Below are positions 17,048 to 25,675 of a DNA stretch of 33,335 nt, piece after piece; position 1 is the first letter of the stretch, and each line of letters begins with the position of its first letter. A model generated the notes under the pieces. That model ran no database searches and had not been told where the DNA came from. It saw only the letters and a list, made by a program, of their open reading frames with translations. Location: NCBI GenBank assembly GCA_945936265.1, contig CAMETB010000001.1, forward strand, positions 1 to 33,335, written 5' to 3'. The translations under genes and the position numbers were made by a program. Source of the stretch: an uncultured Clostridia bacterium. GTDB taxonomy: Bacteria; Bacillota; Clostridia; Oscillospirales; CAG-272.

Positions 17048-17765
17048 TGATTTGAGAATCCTCCCTTGCATCAAGAATCGCTCTCATAATATAAAAATCT
17101 TCCGGCGTGGTTATTTTAATGTTATCCTTCGGGCCTTCCGTCAGGTGAAGTTCTTTGCCGTAAAATTTCATCATTGAACAGGAATCGATAAAATCGTTCA
17201 ACCCGGATTTCAAAGACTGACGATGCGCTTCAAGAATATCTTTAAGCCAGAAACTCTGCGGGGCGCGTGCGAGTTTACAATCTTTGCGTGGAGGCACTGA
17301 TAATATTCTGCCGTCTTCGTCTGCCATCAGAACCGTTTCCTGTGCCTTAACACAAGTGATGCAACTCCCGTATTTAAGCACACAATCAATGTTGTCATCA
17401 ATAGTCTGAGAGGTAATGAGAGGTCTTACTCCATCATGGATAAGAACGATGCATTTATCTTTGTCCTCCCCTGCAATCTCCTCCGCCGCACATAAGCCGA
17501 AGTAGATCGACTGCTGACCGGAAGTGCCGCCCTTCTTTATCATCTTAACTTTCCTTATGTTGTACTTGTCAAGCAACATGTTCAGATGATCAATCCATCC
17601 GTCAACGCATACTACAACTATTGCATCTATGCGTGGGTTGTTCTCAAACACTTTCAATGTGTGGATTATTATCGGTTCTCCGTGTACTTCCAAAAACTGT
17701 TTAGGTCTTTCCTTGCTGTTCATTCTGGCACCTACACCGCCTGCAAATATAACCGCTATATTCAT
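17037..17765 (-). CDS. IspD/TarI-like cytidylyltransferase
   Basis: 242 residues of the GT-A fold cytidylyltransferase family. Motifs are FAGGVGARM at 8-16, RPKQFLEV, the HDGVRPL active-site segment and APQSFWLKDI. The family makes CDP-methylerythritol (IspD) or CDP-ribitol (TarI). The position directly after a TagF-like transferase and before an SDR favours a polyol-phosphate donor such as CDP-ribitol over the isoprenoid pathway. It starts 10 bases after the preceding stop with GGGAG as ribosome binding site. Confidence 0.85.
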   Translation of the reverse strand: MNIAVIFAGGVGARMNSKERPKQFLEVHGEPIIIHTLKVFENNPRIDAIVVVCVDGWIDHLNMLLDKYNIRKVKMIKKGGTSGQQSIYFGLCAAEEIAGEDKDKCIVLIHDGVRPLITSQTIDDNIDCVLKYGSCITCVKAQETVLMADEDGRILSVPPRKDCKLARAPQSFWLKDILEAHRQSLKSGLNDFIDSCSMMKFYGKELHLTEGPKDNIKITTPEDFYIMRAILDAREDSQINGY

Positions 17766-17775
17766 CTTTTTCTCC

Positions 17776-20235
17776 CTATTTCTTCATCTTCAAACGACGT
17801 TTGATTTCCTGTGTTATTCTCTCTGAATTATCCGGTCCGTTGGCTGTCTCATCAAAGAAATACTTCAATACTTCTTTTCGCCACCCGGCGTCCTTCTGAG
17901 GATCTTCAAGATATTTTCCCACTTCTTCCATTGTTTCTTCCCAGGTGTAAGTTTTAGGACCGGGAGTTGCTTCCATATAATCGAGATTCATATCGGTATC
18001 ATTTTTACAAAATGTTTCATAGTCATAGCAAAAGAACACTGCTGCTTTGTCAAATAATAAGAAATCGTATGCTATGGAAGAGTAATCGGAAATTATTACT
18101 GCGTAATCGTTTATTCTCGGATAAATATCCTTTTCATCATCAAATTTTATTCTGTCATATTTTTTTATAACCGGTTTGATTAATTTCGAATAATTGCGCC
18201 ATGTGTTCGGATGAAGACGAAGGACAAATACCGAATCGTATTTTTCCATGGTTTCCTGAATCATACTGACACTGTCAAGAAAATTTTTAACAAGCGACTT
18301 CTCGTCTTCCTCTTTCATACGATAAGTCGGCGCATATATCACATAATTTTTTGAAGGTGAACTCAATGAATTATATACAGGCAAATTTCTCGGATGACCT
18401 GCCATGAAATAACTTGACTCCGGTATGTTCCATCTCTTTCCGAACATATCTATCCGTTCCTGACCGGGACAAACAAACAGAAAATATTTCTCGAACAATT
18501 CTCTGAAATAAGCATGCCTGAAATACTTGATTTTCTTTATAAATCTCGTGCCTGCGGAATCTCCCGGCTGTGCAATTATGTCGGTGCTGTACATTACCCC
18601 GGCAACATCGGTATTTTTAACTTCCTTGCCATTGCCCATAGATTTAAGACCGACGCCATGCCAGAGTTGGACTATCTTCGTTCTGTCACTTAATCCGTGC
18701 AGCGGATTATAATCCGTCATTTTGAAATGGTCGGTAACAGCCACAGAACAACGAGCCATCCTCCATGCCCCCGCAATCGTATTGTTCATAGAGACAGGGT
18801 AACCGTTTGCCTTCAGTTTCTTATAGAGTTCTTTGCTTTTTGTAAACCAAATGGCCTTTATTTCCGGGTGGTTTTTCACTACATATTCATAGTAATACTT
18901 TGCATTGTCGAAAAATTTGTTTCCTGCGTAAAACGAAGTAAATGCCCATCTCTTTTTGCTCTTCGGTATGAGACAATTCAGCCAGTATGCAATGAATTTG
19001 GAAAAATTATAAACTTTCCTTGAAAACTTGCACTTTTTCAGTCTGGAAATAAATTTCTTTATTTTCGCTTTTGTCAATGACAATCTGGTATATAACTTTA
19101 CTATAGGCTTGAAAAGATGCATAAATTTCGAGTTTCTTGCGACAATTTTATTACCTTCCCAGCCATAAATTCTTGTCATCCTTCTGCTGTCGTTATAAAA
19201 TGACAAATATGCGTTTAAGGAAATTACGCCGGCATCCGGGAAAGTTATGAAAAAATCCGCAATTTCTTTTTTCATATTGTTCTTGACCAGCACCTGCAGA
19301 TACAAACTTGCCTCGTATTTAATGCGATTCTCTATCTGAACAACGCCGTATCCGCCATACCATCTGATGAAAAACTGTCGTAATCCCGTCAACATTATCA
19401 GATACTGCGGTCTCGTATACAAAAAGTTCTCGTCCATGCTCTTGTATGTTGTAAGAGAGTTGTCGTTTTTTCTGTATACAGCCATTACTTTGTCTTCCAG
19501 GTACACCATGCCCCGACGTCCCATATGCAAAAGGAACATCGGCAAATCGCCTATATACTTGTTTCTGTAAAACCAATCGGGAAGAGGGTTAAGATCTTGA
19601 TTTACACGCAGCATTACAGCGAGTGGCGTAGGATTTCCCCCACACTCCATAAATGTCTTTACATCATAATAATTGTTTTTTGATTTTTTAAATTCCGGAA
19701 TACACTCCGGCATATAAATGTTTCCATCTTTTGCTCTCTTATAATACGTTTCAAGAAAATGATTTTTCGGCAGCGTCATCAGAACATTGCAGAAACATCC
19801 CCCTAAATCGGGATGCGCAGCCAAGTAATCATATTGATATTGGAGTTTGTTTTCGTCGGTCCAGTAATCATCCCCGTCACAAAATGCGACAAAAGGTGAC
19901 GCAGCAACTGCCCTCTCGCAAAGGTCTCCGAAATTTCTCATACTTCCTACATTTTTACGTCTTAAAACAGGTACTATCAACCCCGGATATCTTTTTGCAT
20001 ATTGTCTTACAATATCTGTCGTTCCGTCAGTACTGCAGTCGTCACCGACAAGTATCTGAAACCTGAAATTAGTCTTCTGGCATACAAGGCTGTCAAGGCA
20101 CTCTTTTATATATTCCTTCTGATTATAAGTAACGGTTACAATTGAAACCATTATCGGATTGACTTTTTTACGAACCGTTGTCTTTTTTTTCTTTGTTAAT
20201 TTCTTTTTGTTGCTTTTCTTATTTGTTTTTGACAT
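17776..20235 (-). CDS. GT2 glycosyltransferase fused to a TagB/TagF-like polyolphosphotransferase
   Basis: About 819 residues with two catalytic domains. The first 24 residues are extremely basic (12 Lys and 1 Arg). A GT2 domain follows (VSIVTVTYNQKEYIKECLDS at about 30-50, VGDDCSTDGTTDIV, CDGDDYWTDE). The C-terminal domain (about 450-810) is of the CDP-glycerol glycerophosphotransferase family (LWHGVGLKSMG, YAPTYR, SDYSSIAYDFLLFDK). This suggests a peripheral membrane enzyme that adds a sugar and a glycerol- or ribitol-phosphate unit to the same acceptor. The start is uncertain: ATG at 20235 or TTG at 20247, both with weak ribosome binding sites. An A8 run (T8 on the plus strand, 20183-20190) lies within the Lys-rich leader. 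Confidence 0.88.
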   Translation of the reverse strand: MSKTNKKSNKKKLTKKKKTTVRKKVNPIMVSIVTVTYNQKEYIKECLDSLVCQKTNFRFQILVGDDCSTDGTTDIVRQYAKRYPGLIVPVLRRKNVGSMRNFGDLCERAVAASPFVAFCDGDDYWTDENKLQYQYDYLAAHPDLGGCFCNVLMTLPKNHFLETYYKRAKDGNIYMPECIPEFKKSKNNYYDVKTFMECGGNPTPLAVMLRVNQDLNPLPDWFYRNKYIGDLPMFLLHMGRRGMVYLEDKVMAVYRKNDNSLTTYKSMDENFLYTRPQYLIMLTGLRQFFIRWYGGYGVVQIENRIKYEASLYLQVLVKNNMKKEIADFFITFPDAGVISLNAYLSFYNDSRRMTRIYGWEGNKIVARNSKFMHLFKPIVKLYTRLSLTKAKIKKFISRLKKCKFSRKVYNFSKFIAYWLNCLIPKSKKRWAFTSFYAGNKFFDNAKYYYEYVVKNHPEIKAIWFTKSKELYKKLKANGYPVSMNNTIAGAWRMARCSVAVTDHFKMTDYNPLHGLSDRTKIVQLWHGVGLKSMGNGKEVKNTDVAGVMYSTDIIAQPGDSAGTRFIKKIKYFRHAYFRELFEKYFLFVCPGQERIDMFGKRWNIPESSYFMAGHPRNLPVYNSLSSPSKNYVIYAPTYRMKEEDEKSLVKNFLDSVSMIQETMEKYDSVFVLRLHPNTWRNYSKLIKPVIKKYDRIKFDDEKDIYPRINDYAVIISDYSSIAYDFLLFDKAAVFFCYDYETFCKNDTDMNLDYMEATPGPKTYTWEETMEEVGKYLEDPQKDAGWRKEVLKYFFDETANGPDNSERITQEIKRRLKMKK

Positions 20236-20264
20236 ATCCAATACCAATCTTCAATTTGTTTATT

Positions 20265-21542
20265 TTAAACTCTCCAGTCCAAAAGCGCTTCCACTTCGCT
20301 GCAATCAAAAACAGGAATGCCGCAGACACGGCTCACATCATAACGCTCGCTGAAAGCGTCATCGATAAATATTGCAGACTTTTGTACTATATATGATGAC
20401 TTAGGTTTATCGTTGTCAATAACGATAATATCACTGAAAAGTTCCTCGCTGATATGAAAATCCTTAAGGCTCGAATGGATATCTTTACTGTGCCGGCTTA
20501 AAAGCACGATGTTCTTACCCTGATTTTTCGCCTGATAAAGAAACATCATAAGAATTGTATTTACTTTATCTCCCAGATGAACCGTGTCATCAAAATCCAC
20601 ATAGACCCAGGAATATTCGATATCTGTTTTATAACGGCTTATAAATGCACGGTCGACCGTTATACTGTACTTATTGTCAATAACCGTTACGGGAACGCCT
20701 TCAAAACAAAATAAAGTCATCATCGGATAGTTAAGCCCGAGATTTCGGGTTATTCCCATTGTCCCCGCAATTCTGGGGGCAACCTCCATCAACCGATATT
20801 CTCCGGAATCATTTCTTTTCAGCTGGAAAAACCATGCACCTTTGAAATGAAGACGACTGTTGATAATTTTTGCAATTTGCTTTACCTTTTCATCTTCGGG
20901 CAAAATCTCGCTGCTTACGCTTATACCTGTCCTTATCCGTTTTCTGTTTCGCATTTTAAAGCACAATAAATTTCCGTCATTGTCTGTGAAACAGTCAACA
21001 GTATATTCTTCACCGCTGAGATACTCACATATTATTCTCCCGGGGTTTTCATTCAATGCATATTTAAGTTCCGCCGCGTCGTTCACTTTCAGAGCGCCCT
21101 GCGCACCTTGTCCGACATCCGGCTTTACAAACACGGGAAATTTCTTAACCTCACTCTCAGAGTATGTATCCGGCACAAAATCCTCGTCTTTGAAAAGCCT
21201 GTATGTTTTTGATTTTGAACGGCAGATCTCCGTTGTGTAAAGATCAGCGGAAACAATCACAGCGTTTATTTTATCTGCATTTTGCACAAGAAACAGTTGA
21301 ATATCATCGTACGCCGGATATATGTAATCTATTTCATACTCCTTAATCACTTCATTGAGTTTTTCAATAAAATCCGGAGAATCAAAATACGGCACCCCGG
21401 TAATGCAATTTGAAAAAACATATTCGCTGTGATTAGGCGTACTGGTCAACCCGTATACTTTGAAATGCTTGGAATATTTCAGTGCGTTATTTATTTCAAG
21501 TCCTATTTCGGAACCTGCGGGAAAAACAAGTACGTTTTTCAT
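20265..21542 (-). CDS. ATP-grasp ligase fused to a HAD-like phosphatase domain
   Basis: 425 residues. Residues 1-300 are an ATP-grasp module (FVFVK-like lysine K140 in VFVKPDVGQGAQG, EYLSGEEYTVD at 173-183, metal-binding LMEVAPRIAGT at 251-261) resembling PylC and carbamoyl-phosphate-synthase-like ligases. Residues about 312-425 form a HAD domain with nucleophile motif DFDDT (316-320), S349 in LLSRH, a Lys near 379-381 and acidic D394-D395 (FIDDAF), so both active sites look intact. ATP-grasp enzymes join a carboxylate to an amine via an acyl-phosphate. The likely acceptor is the amino sugar made by the aminotransferase two genes upstream; this is inference. It overlaps the preceding GT2 stop by ATGA and has AGGAG. 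Confidence 0.85.
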   Translation of the reverse strand: MKNVLVFPAGSEIGLEINNALKYSKHFKVYGLTSTPNHSEYVFSNCITGVPYFDSPDFIEKLNEVIKEYEIDYIYPAYDDIQLFLVQNADKINAVIVSADLYTTEICRSKSKTYRLFKDEDFVPDTYSESEVKKFPVFVKPDVGQGAQGALKVNDAAELKYALNENPGRIICEYLSGEEYTVDCFTDNDGNLLCFKMRNRKRIRTGISVSSEILPEDEKVKQIAKIINSRLHFKGAWFFQLKRNDSGEYRLMEVAPRIAGTMGITRNLGLNYPMMTLFCFEGVPVTVIDNKYSITVDRAFISRYKTDIEYSWVYVDFDDTVHLGDKVNTILMMFLYQAKNQGKNIVLLSRHSKDIHSSLKDFHISEELFSDIIVIDNDKPKSSYIVQKSAIFIDDAFSERYDVSRVCGIPVFDCSEVEALLDWRV

Positions 21543-22513
21543 CGGTTTTTGCTCCTAATTTCAAATTTTATCTTTCTTATTTTCTCCGAAAGTTTTGTCA
21601 TAATCGCGACAAATACCGCAATCGGTGATATGGCAATGAATTTAATTTTTCCTACGCGGGATATTACTTGCTTTAAGCATTCTGAATTTGCAGGGCTCTT
21701 GCGGATAAGTGATTTTATCAATGCACTGCCGCATATTTTCAGTTTTCTTGTCCTGAAACAAATTTTTTTATTTTCAATATCCGACGCTAATTGTGATAAT
21801 TTTTCATTTATGTCGTAATCAACAACGGAATTTTCATTTTTATAAATTTTGTCTGTAACGCTCCCGTCGGAAAATTTACGATAGCAACCGAGTATTCTGC
21901 TCAATCGATAAAAATTTCCCTTCATCGAATACAACATTACAATGGTTCTGTCTGAAATCTGGGGATGTACCTCGTACATATTTCTAAGTTCCGGATACTC
22001 GCTGAAAATATTACGGTACATCATCGTACTTGTCTGACCCGGTAAAAATATCCCCTTAAAACTCTTGAATGTAAATTTCCGGTTATAAGATATCCACGGC
22101 AAAAAGCCATCACCCGAGAGCCTTCCGTCCTCTCCGATCAAAGTACAATCCCCGCAGCAGCCTATAAATCGAGGATGCGTTTCCATAAACTCAACCTGTG
22201 AGATAAGTTTATATTTATCACACCAATAATCGTCGCCTTCCAACGTTGCCACATACTTTCCGGAAGCTGCCGCAAGCAACAGATATAAATTTTTCGATGC
22301 ACCTATGTTCTTTTCCCTGACAAACAATTTTATTTTGTCGGGAAACCGCGACCTGAACTCTTCAAGTATGTCGGTTGTACCGTCGGTCGAGCAATCGTCG
22401 CCTATCAATATTTCATAATCAACATCACCCTGCTGAGACAGCACGCTGTTAACCGCTTCGGAAATATATTTTCGTTGGTTATGCGCGATAATCAATACAG
22501 ATACCAAACTCAT
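21539..22513 (-). CDS. GT2-family glycosyltransferase
   Basis: 324 residues. The GT-A domain begins at once (VSVLIIAHNQRKYISEAVNS), with the nucleotide-binding GDDCSTDGTTDIL and a DxD-like EGDDYW. The C-terminal end is basic with a hydrophobic stretch (IAISPIAVFVAIM), which could contact the membrane. Similarity to the GT2 half of the neighbouring fusion protein (DDCSTDGTTDI shared) suggests the two arose by duplication. Donor and linkage are unknown. It begins one base after the aminotransferase stop. Confidence 0.9.
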   Translation of the reverse strand: MSLVSVLIIAHNQRKYISEAVNSVLSQQGDVDYEILIGDDCSTDGTTDILEEFRSRFPDKIKLFVREKNIGASKNLYLLLAAASGKYVATLEGDDYWCDKYKLISQVEFMETHPRFIGCCGDCTLIGEDGRLSGDGFLPWISYNRKFTFKSFKGIFLPGQTSTMMYRNIFSEYPELRNMYEVHPQISDRTIVMLYSMKGNFYRLSRILGCYRKFSDGSVTDKIYKNENSVVDYDINEKLSQLASDIENKKICFRTRKLKICGSALIKSLIRKSPANSECLKQVISRVGKIKFIAISPIAVFVAIMTKLSEKIRKIKFEIRSKNR

Positions 22514-22514
22514 G

Positions 22515-23630
22515 TCAAGCCTTACAACACCGTAGAATCGTATCGCATATCCTGTCTATATCTTCGAAAGAAAGTTCGGCATAGAGCGGAAGCGTGAGAA
22601 CGTTCTCCGAGATTCTTTTTGCTACAGGTGTATCCGCCGGACTGCATTTTTCCCGAATCGCCGTAAAATCAGATGTTATGGGATAGAAATATTTCCTTGC
22701 AAAAATATTTTCGCTCTCGAGAGCCTTTGCTATATCGTCGCGGTTTTTCCCCAATATCTTTTCATCGAAAACAACAGGAAAATAAGAATAGTTGTAAACC
22801 GTGTTTTCTTTTTCTTTACAGAGAGTTATTCCGTCTATTCCGTCGAGGCGTTCGCGATATCTGCCGACGCATGCCTTCCTCTTATCGATGTATTCGTTTA
22901 TATGGCGCATATTACAAATTCCCATCGCGGCCTGAAATTCGTTCATTTTTGAGTTTGTACCAAGAACGCTTACATCATCCTCTCCGGAAAATCCGAACTG
23001 GCACAGAGCGTGAATCCTATCCTTGAGATTGCTGTCTTTAAACGCAAGGCAACCTCCCTCAATCGAATTGAACACTTTTGTAGCATGAAAACTGAACATT
23101 GTAATGTCTCCGAGAGAGGCTACACTTCTTCCGTCGACTTTTTCTCCGAACGCATGTGCACCGTCATATATCACTTTTAAATTATACTTGGATGCCAGCT
23201 GCTCTATCTTTTTATAATTGCAAATATTGCCGTAAACATGTACCGGCATAATGGCGCTAGTTTTTTCCGTAATAAGTGATTCGATTTTATCTGCGTCAAT
23301 GGTATAATCGTTCTCATCGATATCGCAAAATACAGGCGTAAGCCCTTTTCTCATAATCGCCAAAGTCGTGGACGCAAAGGTAAAAGGGGTCGTAATTACC
23401 TCTCCCGTAAGTTCAAGAGCATCAATTGCTATCTCAAGCGCCTGATGCCCGTTTGAAAACAAATGTATATTTGGTATATCCAGATATTTAACGAGTTGCC
23501 TTTCCAATTCCTGATGCTTCTCTCCGAAGTTGGTCAGCCAATGGCTGTCCCAGATTGATCGGATTTCCTTACAATATTCGTCAAAAGGAGGCATTGAAGA
23601 CATTGTAACCCGAATGACATCTTTACTCAT
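22515..23630 (-). CDS. DegT/DnrJ/EryC1/StrS-family sugar aminotransferase
   Basis: 371 residues, a PLP-dependent enzyme that transaminates keto-sugars linked to a nucleotide. The PLP lysine is K185 in SFHATKVFNSIEGG and the cofactor-nitrogen Asp is D156 in YDGAHAFG; TPFTFASTT at 81-89 and PVHVYG at 129-134 are also typical. Following RmlA and RmlB in the operon, it most likely converts dTDP-4-keto-6-deoxyglucose to a dTDP-4-amino-4,6-dideoxyhexose (VioA/WecE-type). The 4-position and stereochemistry are inferred. The start has AAGGAAAG about 8 bases upstream. Confidence 0.92.
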   Translation of the reverse strand: MSKDVIRVTMSSMPPFDEYCKEIRSIWDSHWLTNFGEKHQELERQLVKYLDIPNIHLFSNGHQALEIAIDALELTGEVITTPFTFASTTLAIMRKGLTPVFCDIDENDYTIDADKIESLITEKTSAIMPVHVYGNICNYKKIEQLASKYNLKVIYDGAHAFGEKVDGRSVASLGDITMFSFHATKVFNSIEGGCLAFKDSNLKDRIHALCQFGFSGEDDVSVLGTNSKMNEFQAAMGICNMRHINEYIDKRKACVGRYRERLDGIDGITLCKEKENTVYNYSYFPVVFDEKILGKNRDDIAKALESENIFARKYFYPITSDFTAIREKCSPADTPVAKRISENVLTLPLYAELSFEDIDRICDTILRCCKA

Positions 23631-23659
23631 TTATTTCACTTTCCTTTTTATGTAGTATG

Positions 23660-24679
23660 TTATCTGTTCCCGTACATTTTTGCGTAATAGTCCTTATATT
23701 CGCCGTTGATGATATGTTCCCACCACTCACGGTTTTCAAGATACCACTGAATAGTCTTCTGAATCCCGTCTGCAAATTTTGTTTCCGGGAGCCATCCAAG
23801 CTCGTTGTGTATCTTTGTCGGGTCAATTGCGTATCGTCTGTCGTGTCCTTTGCGATCAGTTACATGTGTTATAAGGCTCTCGGGTTTATCAAGTGCCTTA
23901 CATATTATCCTGACGATATCGATGTTTCTCATCTCATTGTGCCCGCCGATATTATACACTTCTCCGACACGACCTTTATGAATTATCATATCAATCGCTC
24001 GACAGTGATCTTCGACATACAGCCAGTCCCGCACATTCAGTCCCTCTCCGTAAACCGGTAAAGGCTTATCATGCAACGCATTGGCTATCATTAACGGAAT
24101 GAGTTTTTCCGGAAACTGATACGGCCCGTAGTTATTTGAACAGCGAGAGATTGTTATCGGTAAACCGTACGTCCTGTAATATGCCTGCACAAGTAAATCA
24201 GCGCTTGCTTTGGATGCGGAATACGGTGAACTTGTGTGTAACGGAGTGGACTCAGTAAACAGCATATCCGGTCTGTCAAGGGGCAAATCCCCATACACTT
24301 CGTCCGTTGATACCTGATGAAAACGCTCTATGCCGTATTTCCGGCAGGCATCCATCATAACGGAAGTTCCCACTATATTGGTATTCAAAAATACGCCCGG
24401 ATTTTCAATTGAACGGTCAACATGACTTTCCGCGGCAAAGTTTATGACAACATCAGGATGCTCGTTTTCGAAAACGTTGAAAACAGCATCGCGATCGGTT
24501 ATATCAACTTTGTAAAACTTAAAATTCGGGTTGCGTGTCAGGGGTGCAATGGTTTCAAAATTCCCTGCATAAGTGAGACAATCAACACAGATTATCTTAT
24601 AATCCGGATGATTTTTCGCCATATAATGAACAAAATTTCCTCCGATAAATCCGGCTCCACCGGTCACTATGATCTTCAT
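23660..24679 (-). CDS. rmlB: dTDP-glucose 4,6-dehydratase
   Basis: 339 residues. It converts dTDP-glucose to dTDP-4-keto-6-deoxyglucose with bound NAD. Motifs are TGGAGFIGGN at 6-15, VINFAAESHVDRSI, the catalytic T125-D126-E127 in STDEVYG, and Y153xxxK157 in SPYSASK, all matching RmlB at full length. The ATG overlaps the rmlA stop by 4 bases. Because rmlC and rmlD do not follow, the product is probably channelled to the aminotransferase and not to rhamnose. Confidence 0.96.
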   Translation of the reverse strand: MKIIVTGGAGFIGGNFVHYMAKNHPDYKIICVDCLTYAGNFETIAPLTRNPNFKFYKVDITDRDAVFNVFENEHPDVVINFAAESHVDRSIENPGVFLNTNIVGTSVMMDACRKYGIERFHQVSTDEVYGDLPLDRPDMLFTESTPLHTSSPYSASKASADLLVQAYYRTYGLPITISRCSNNYGPYQFPEKLIPLMIANALHDKPLPVYGEGLNVRDWLYVEDHCRAIDMIIHKGRVGEVYNIGGHNEMRNIDIVRIICKALDKPESLITHVTDRKGHDRRYAIDPTKIHNELGWLPETKFADGIQKTIQWYLENREWWEHIINGEYKDYYAKMYGNR

Positions 24680-25554
24680 TGACTATCCTCCGCCAACTTC
24701 ATAATATACTGTCCGTACTCGGTCATTTTCATCTCTTCTCCGAGTTTTTTCAACTGTTCCGTCGTTATAAATCCACGTCTCCATGCAATCTCCTCGATGC
24801 ATGAAATATAAAAGCCCTGCATATCCTGAACGCTCTGTACAAACTCAGCGGCTTTCAGCATTCTTTTCGGTGAGCCTGTATCAAGCCATGCCATTCCGCG
24901 CCCCATGAGAATTACATTAAGTTTTCCTTCCGACAAATACCGGTTGTTTATCGATGTTATTTCAATCTCACCGCGAGCAGAAGGCTCCACTTTTTTTGCC
25001 ATATCAACAACTTTGTTATCATAAAAATACAACCCCAGAACCGCATAATTCGATTTTGGTTCCGCAGGCTTTTCCTGTATGGAAATAACTTTGTTGTTCT
25101 TATCAAACTCTACAACGCCGAATTCACGCGGATTTGCAACCGGGTAACCGAAAACGGTTGCCCCTCCGTTTTCAACCTGTGCCATCGCAGTTCTCAGATA
25201 TGTACTGAGTCCTTGTCCGTAAAATACATTGTCTCCGAGAACAAGGCACACGCTGTCGTTCCCGATGAAATCTTCACCGAGAATAAATGCATCTGCAAGT
25301 CCGCGGGGCTTGTCCTGAACTTTATATTCGATATGTATTCCTATACGACTCCCGTCTCCCAACAGTTTTCTGTAATTCGGAGTATCGTCGGGAGTGGATA
25401 TTACGAGAATATCTTTTATTCCGGCAAGCAGCAGCACAGACAACGGATAATATATAAGCGGCTTATCATATATTGTCAATAACTGTTTTGAGACCGAAAT
25501 TGTGCTTGGATAAAGGCGGGTCCCTTTGCCCCCGGCAAGAATTATACCTTTCAC
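24676..25554 (-). CDS. rmlA: Glucose-1-phosphate thymidylyltransferase
   Basis: 292 residues from GTG at 25554. It makes dTDP-glucose from dTTP and glucose-1-phosphate. The N-terminus KGIILAGGKGTRLYPST and later QDKPRGLADAF, LGDNVFYG and GRGMAWLDTG identify RmlA. The longer frame begins at a GTG six codons upstream, but the ribosome binding site GAGAGG overlaps it, 10 bases before the GTG used here, and the family normally starts at MKGIILAGG. It is the first gene of the glycan operon, preceded by a leader of about 120 bases and a consensus promoter. Confidence 0.95.
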   Translation of the reverse strand: MKGIILAGGKGTRLYPSTISVSKQLLTIYDKPLIYYPLSVLLLAGIKDILVISTPDDTPNYRKLLGDGSRIGIHIEYKVQDKPRGLADAFILGEDFIGNDSVCLVLGDNVFYGQGLSTYLRTAMAQVENGGATVFGYPVANPREFGVVEFDKNNKVISIQEKPAEPKSNYAVLGLYFYDNKVVDMAKKVEPSARGEIEITSINNRYLSEGKLNVILMGRGMAWLDTGSPKRMLKAAEFVQSVQDMQGFYISCIEEIAWRRGFITTEQLKKLGEEMKMTEYGQYIMKLAEDSQ

Positions 25555-25622
25555 AGCAGTTAAACCTCTCACATCTTTTTTATCAGCATAATATACAATA
25601 GCTTCCGGAGTCAGATTATTGC

Positions 25623-25647
25623 ATATTTCTGCAATTTTCAGAAATAT
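25623..25647 (-). promoter_or_regulatory. Hairpin in the leader of the glycan operon
   Basis: ATATTTCTG (25623-25631) and CAGAAATAT (25639-25647) are perfect 9-base arms around a 7-base loop. It sits in the transcribed leader between promoter and rmlA and is not followed by a T run on the minus strand, so it is not a simple terminator. An antiterminator or protein site is possible. Confidence 0.5.
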
Positions 25648-25675
25648 TCAACCTGTTTTCAGTGGCTGATATTCC

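Noticed and set aside
17037..17765. IspD of the isoprenoid (MEP) pathway
   Set aside because: The gene lies between a TagF-like transferase and a sugar SDR in a glycan operon and no other MEP gene is nearby; a TarI-like role fits better, although it cannot be excluded.
22515..25554. dTDP-L-rhamnose pathway
   Set aside because: Only rmlA and rmlB are present; rmlC and rmlD are missing and a keto-sugar aminotransferase follows, so an amino sugar is more likely.
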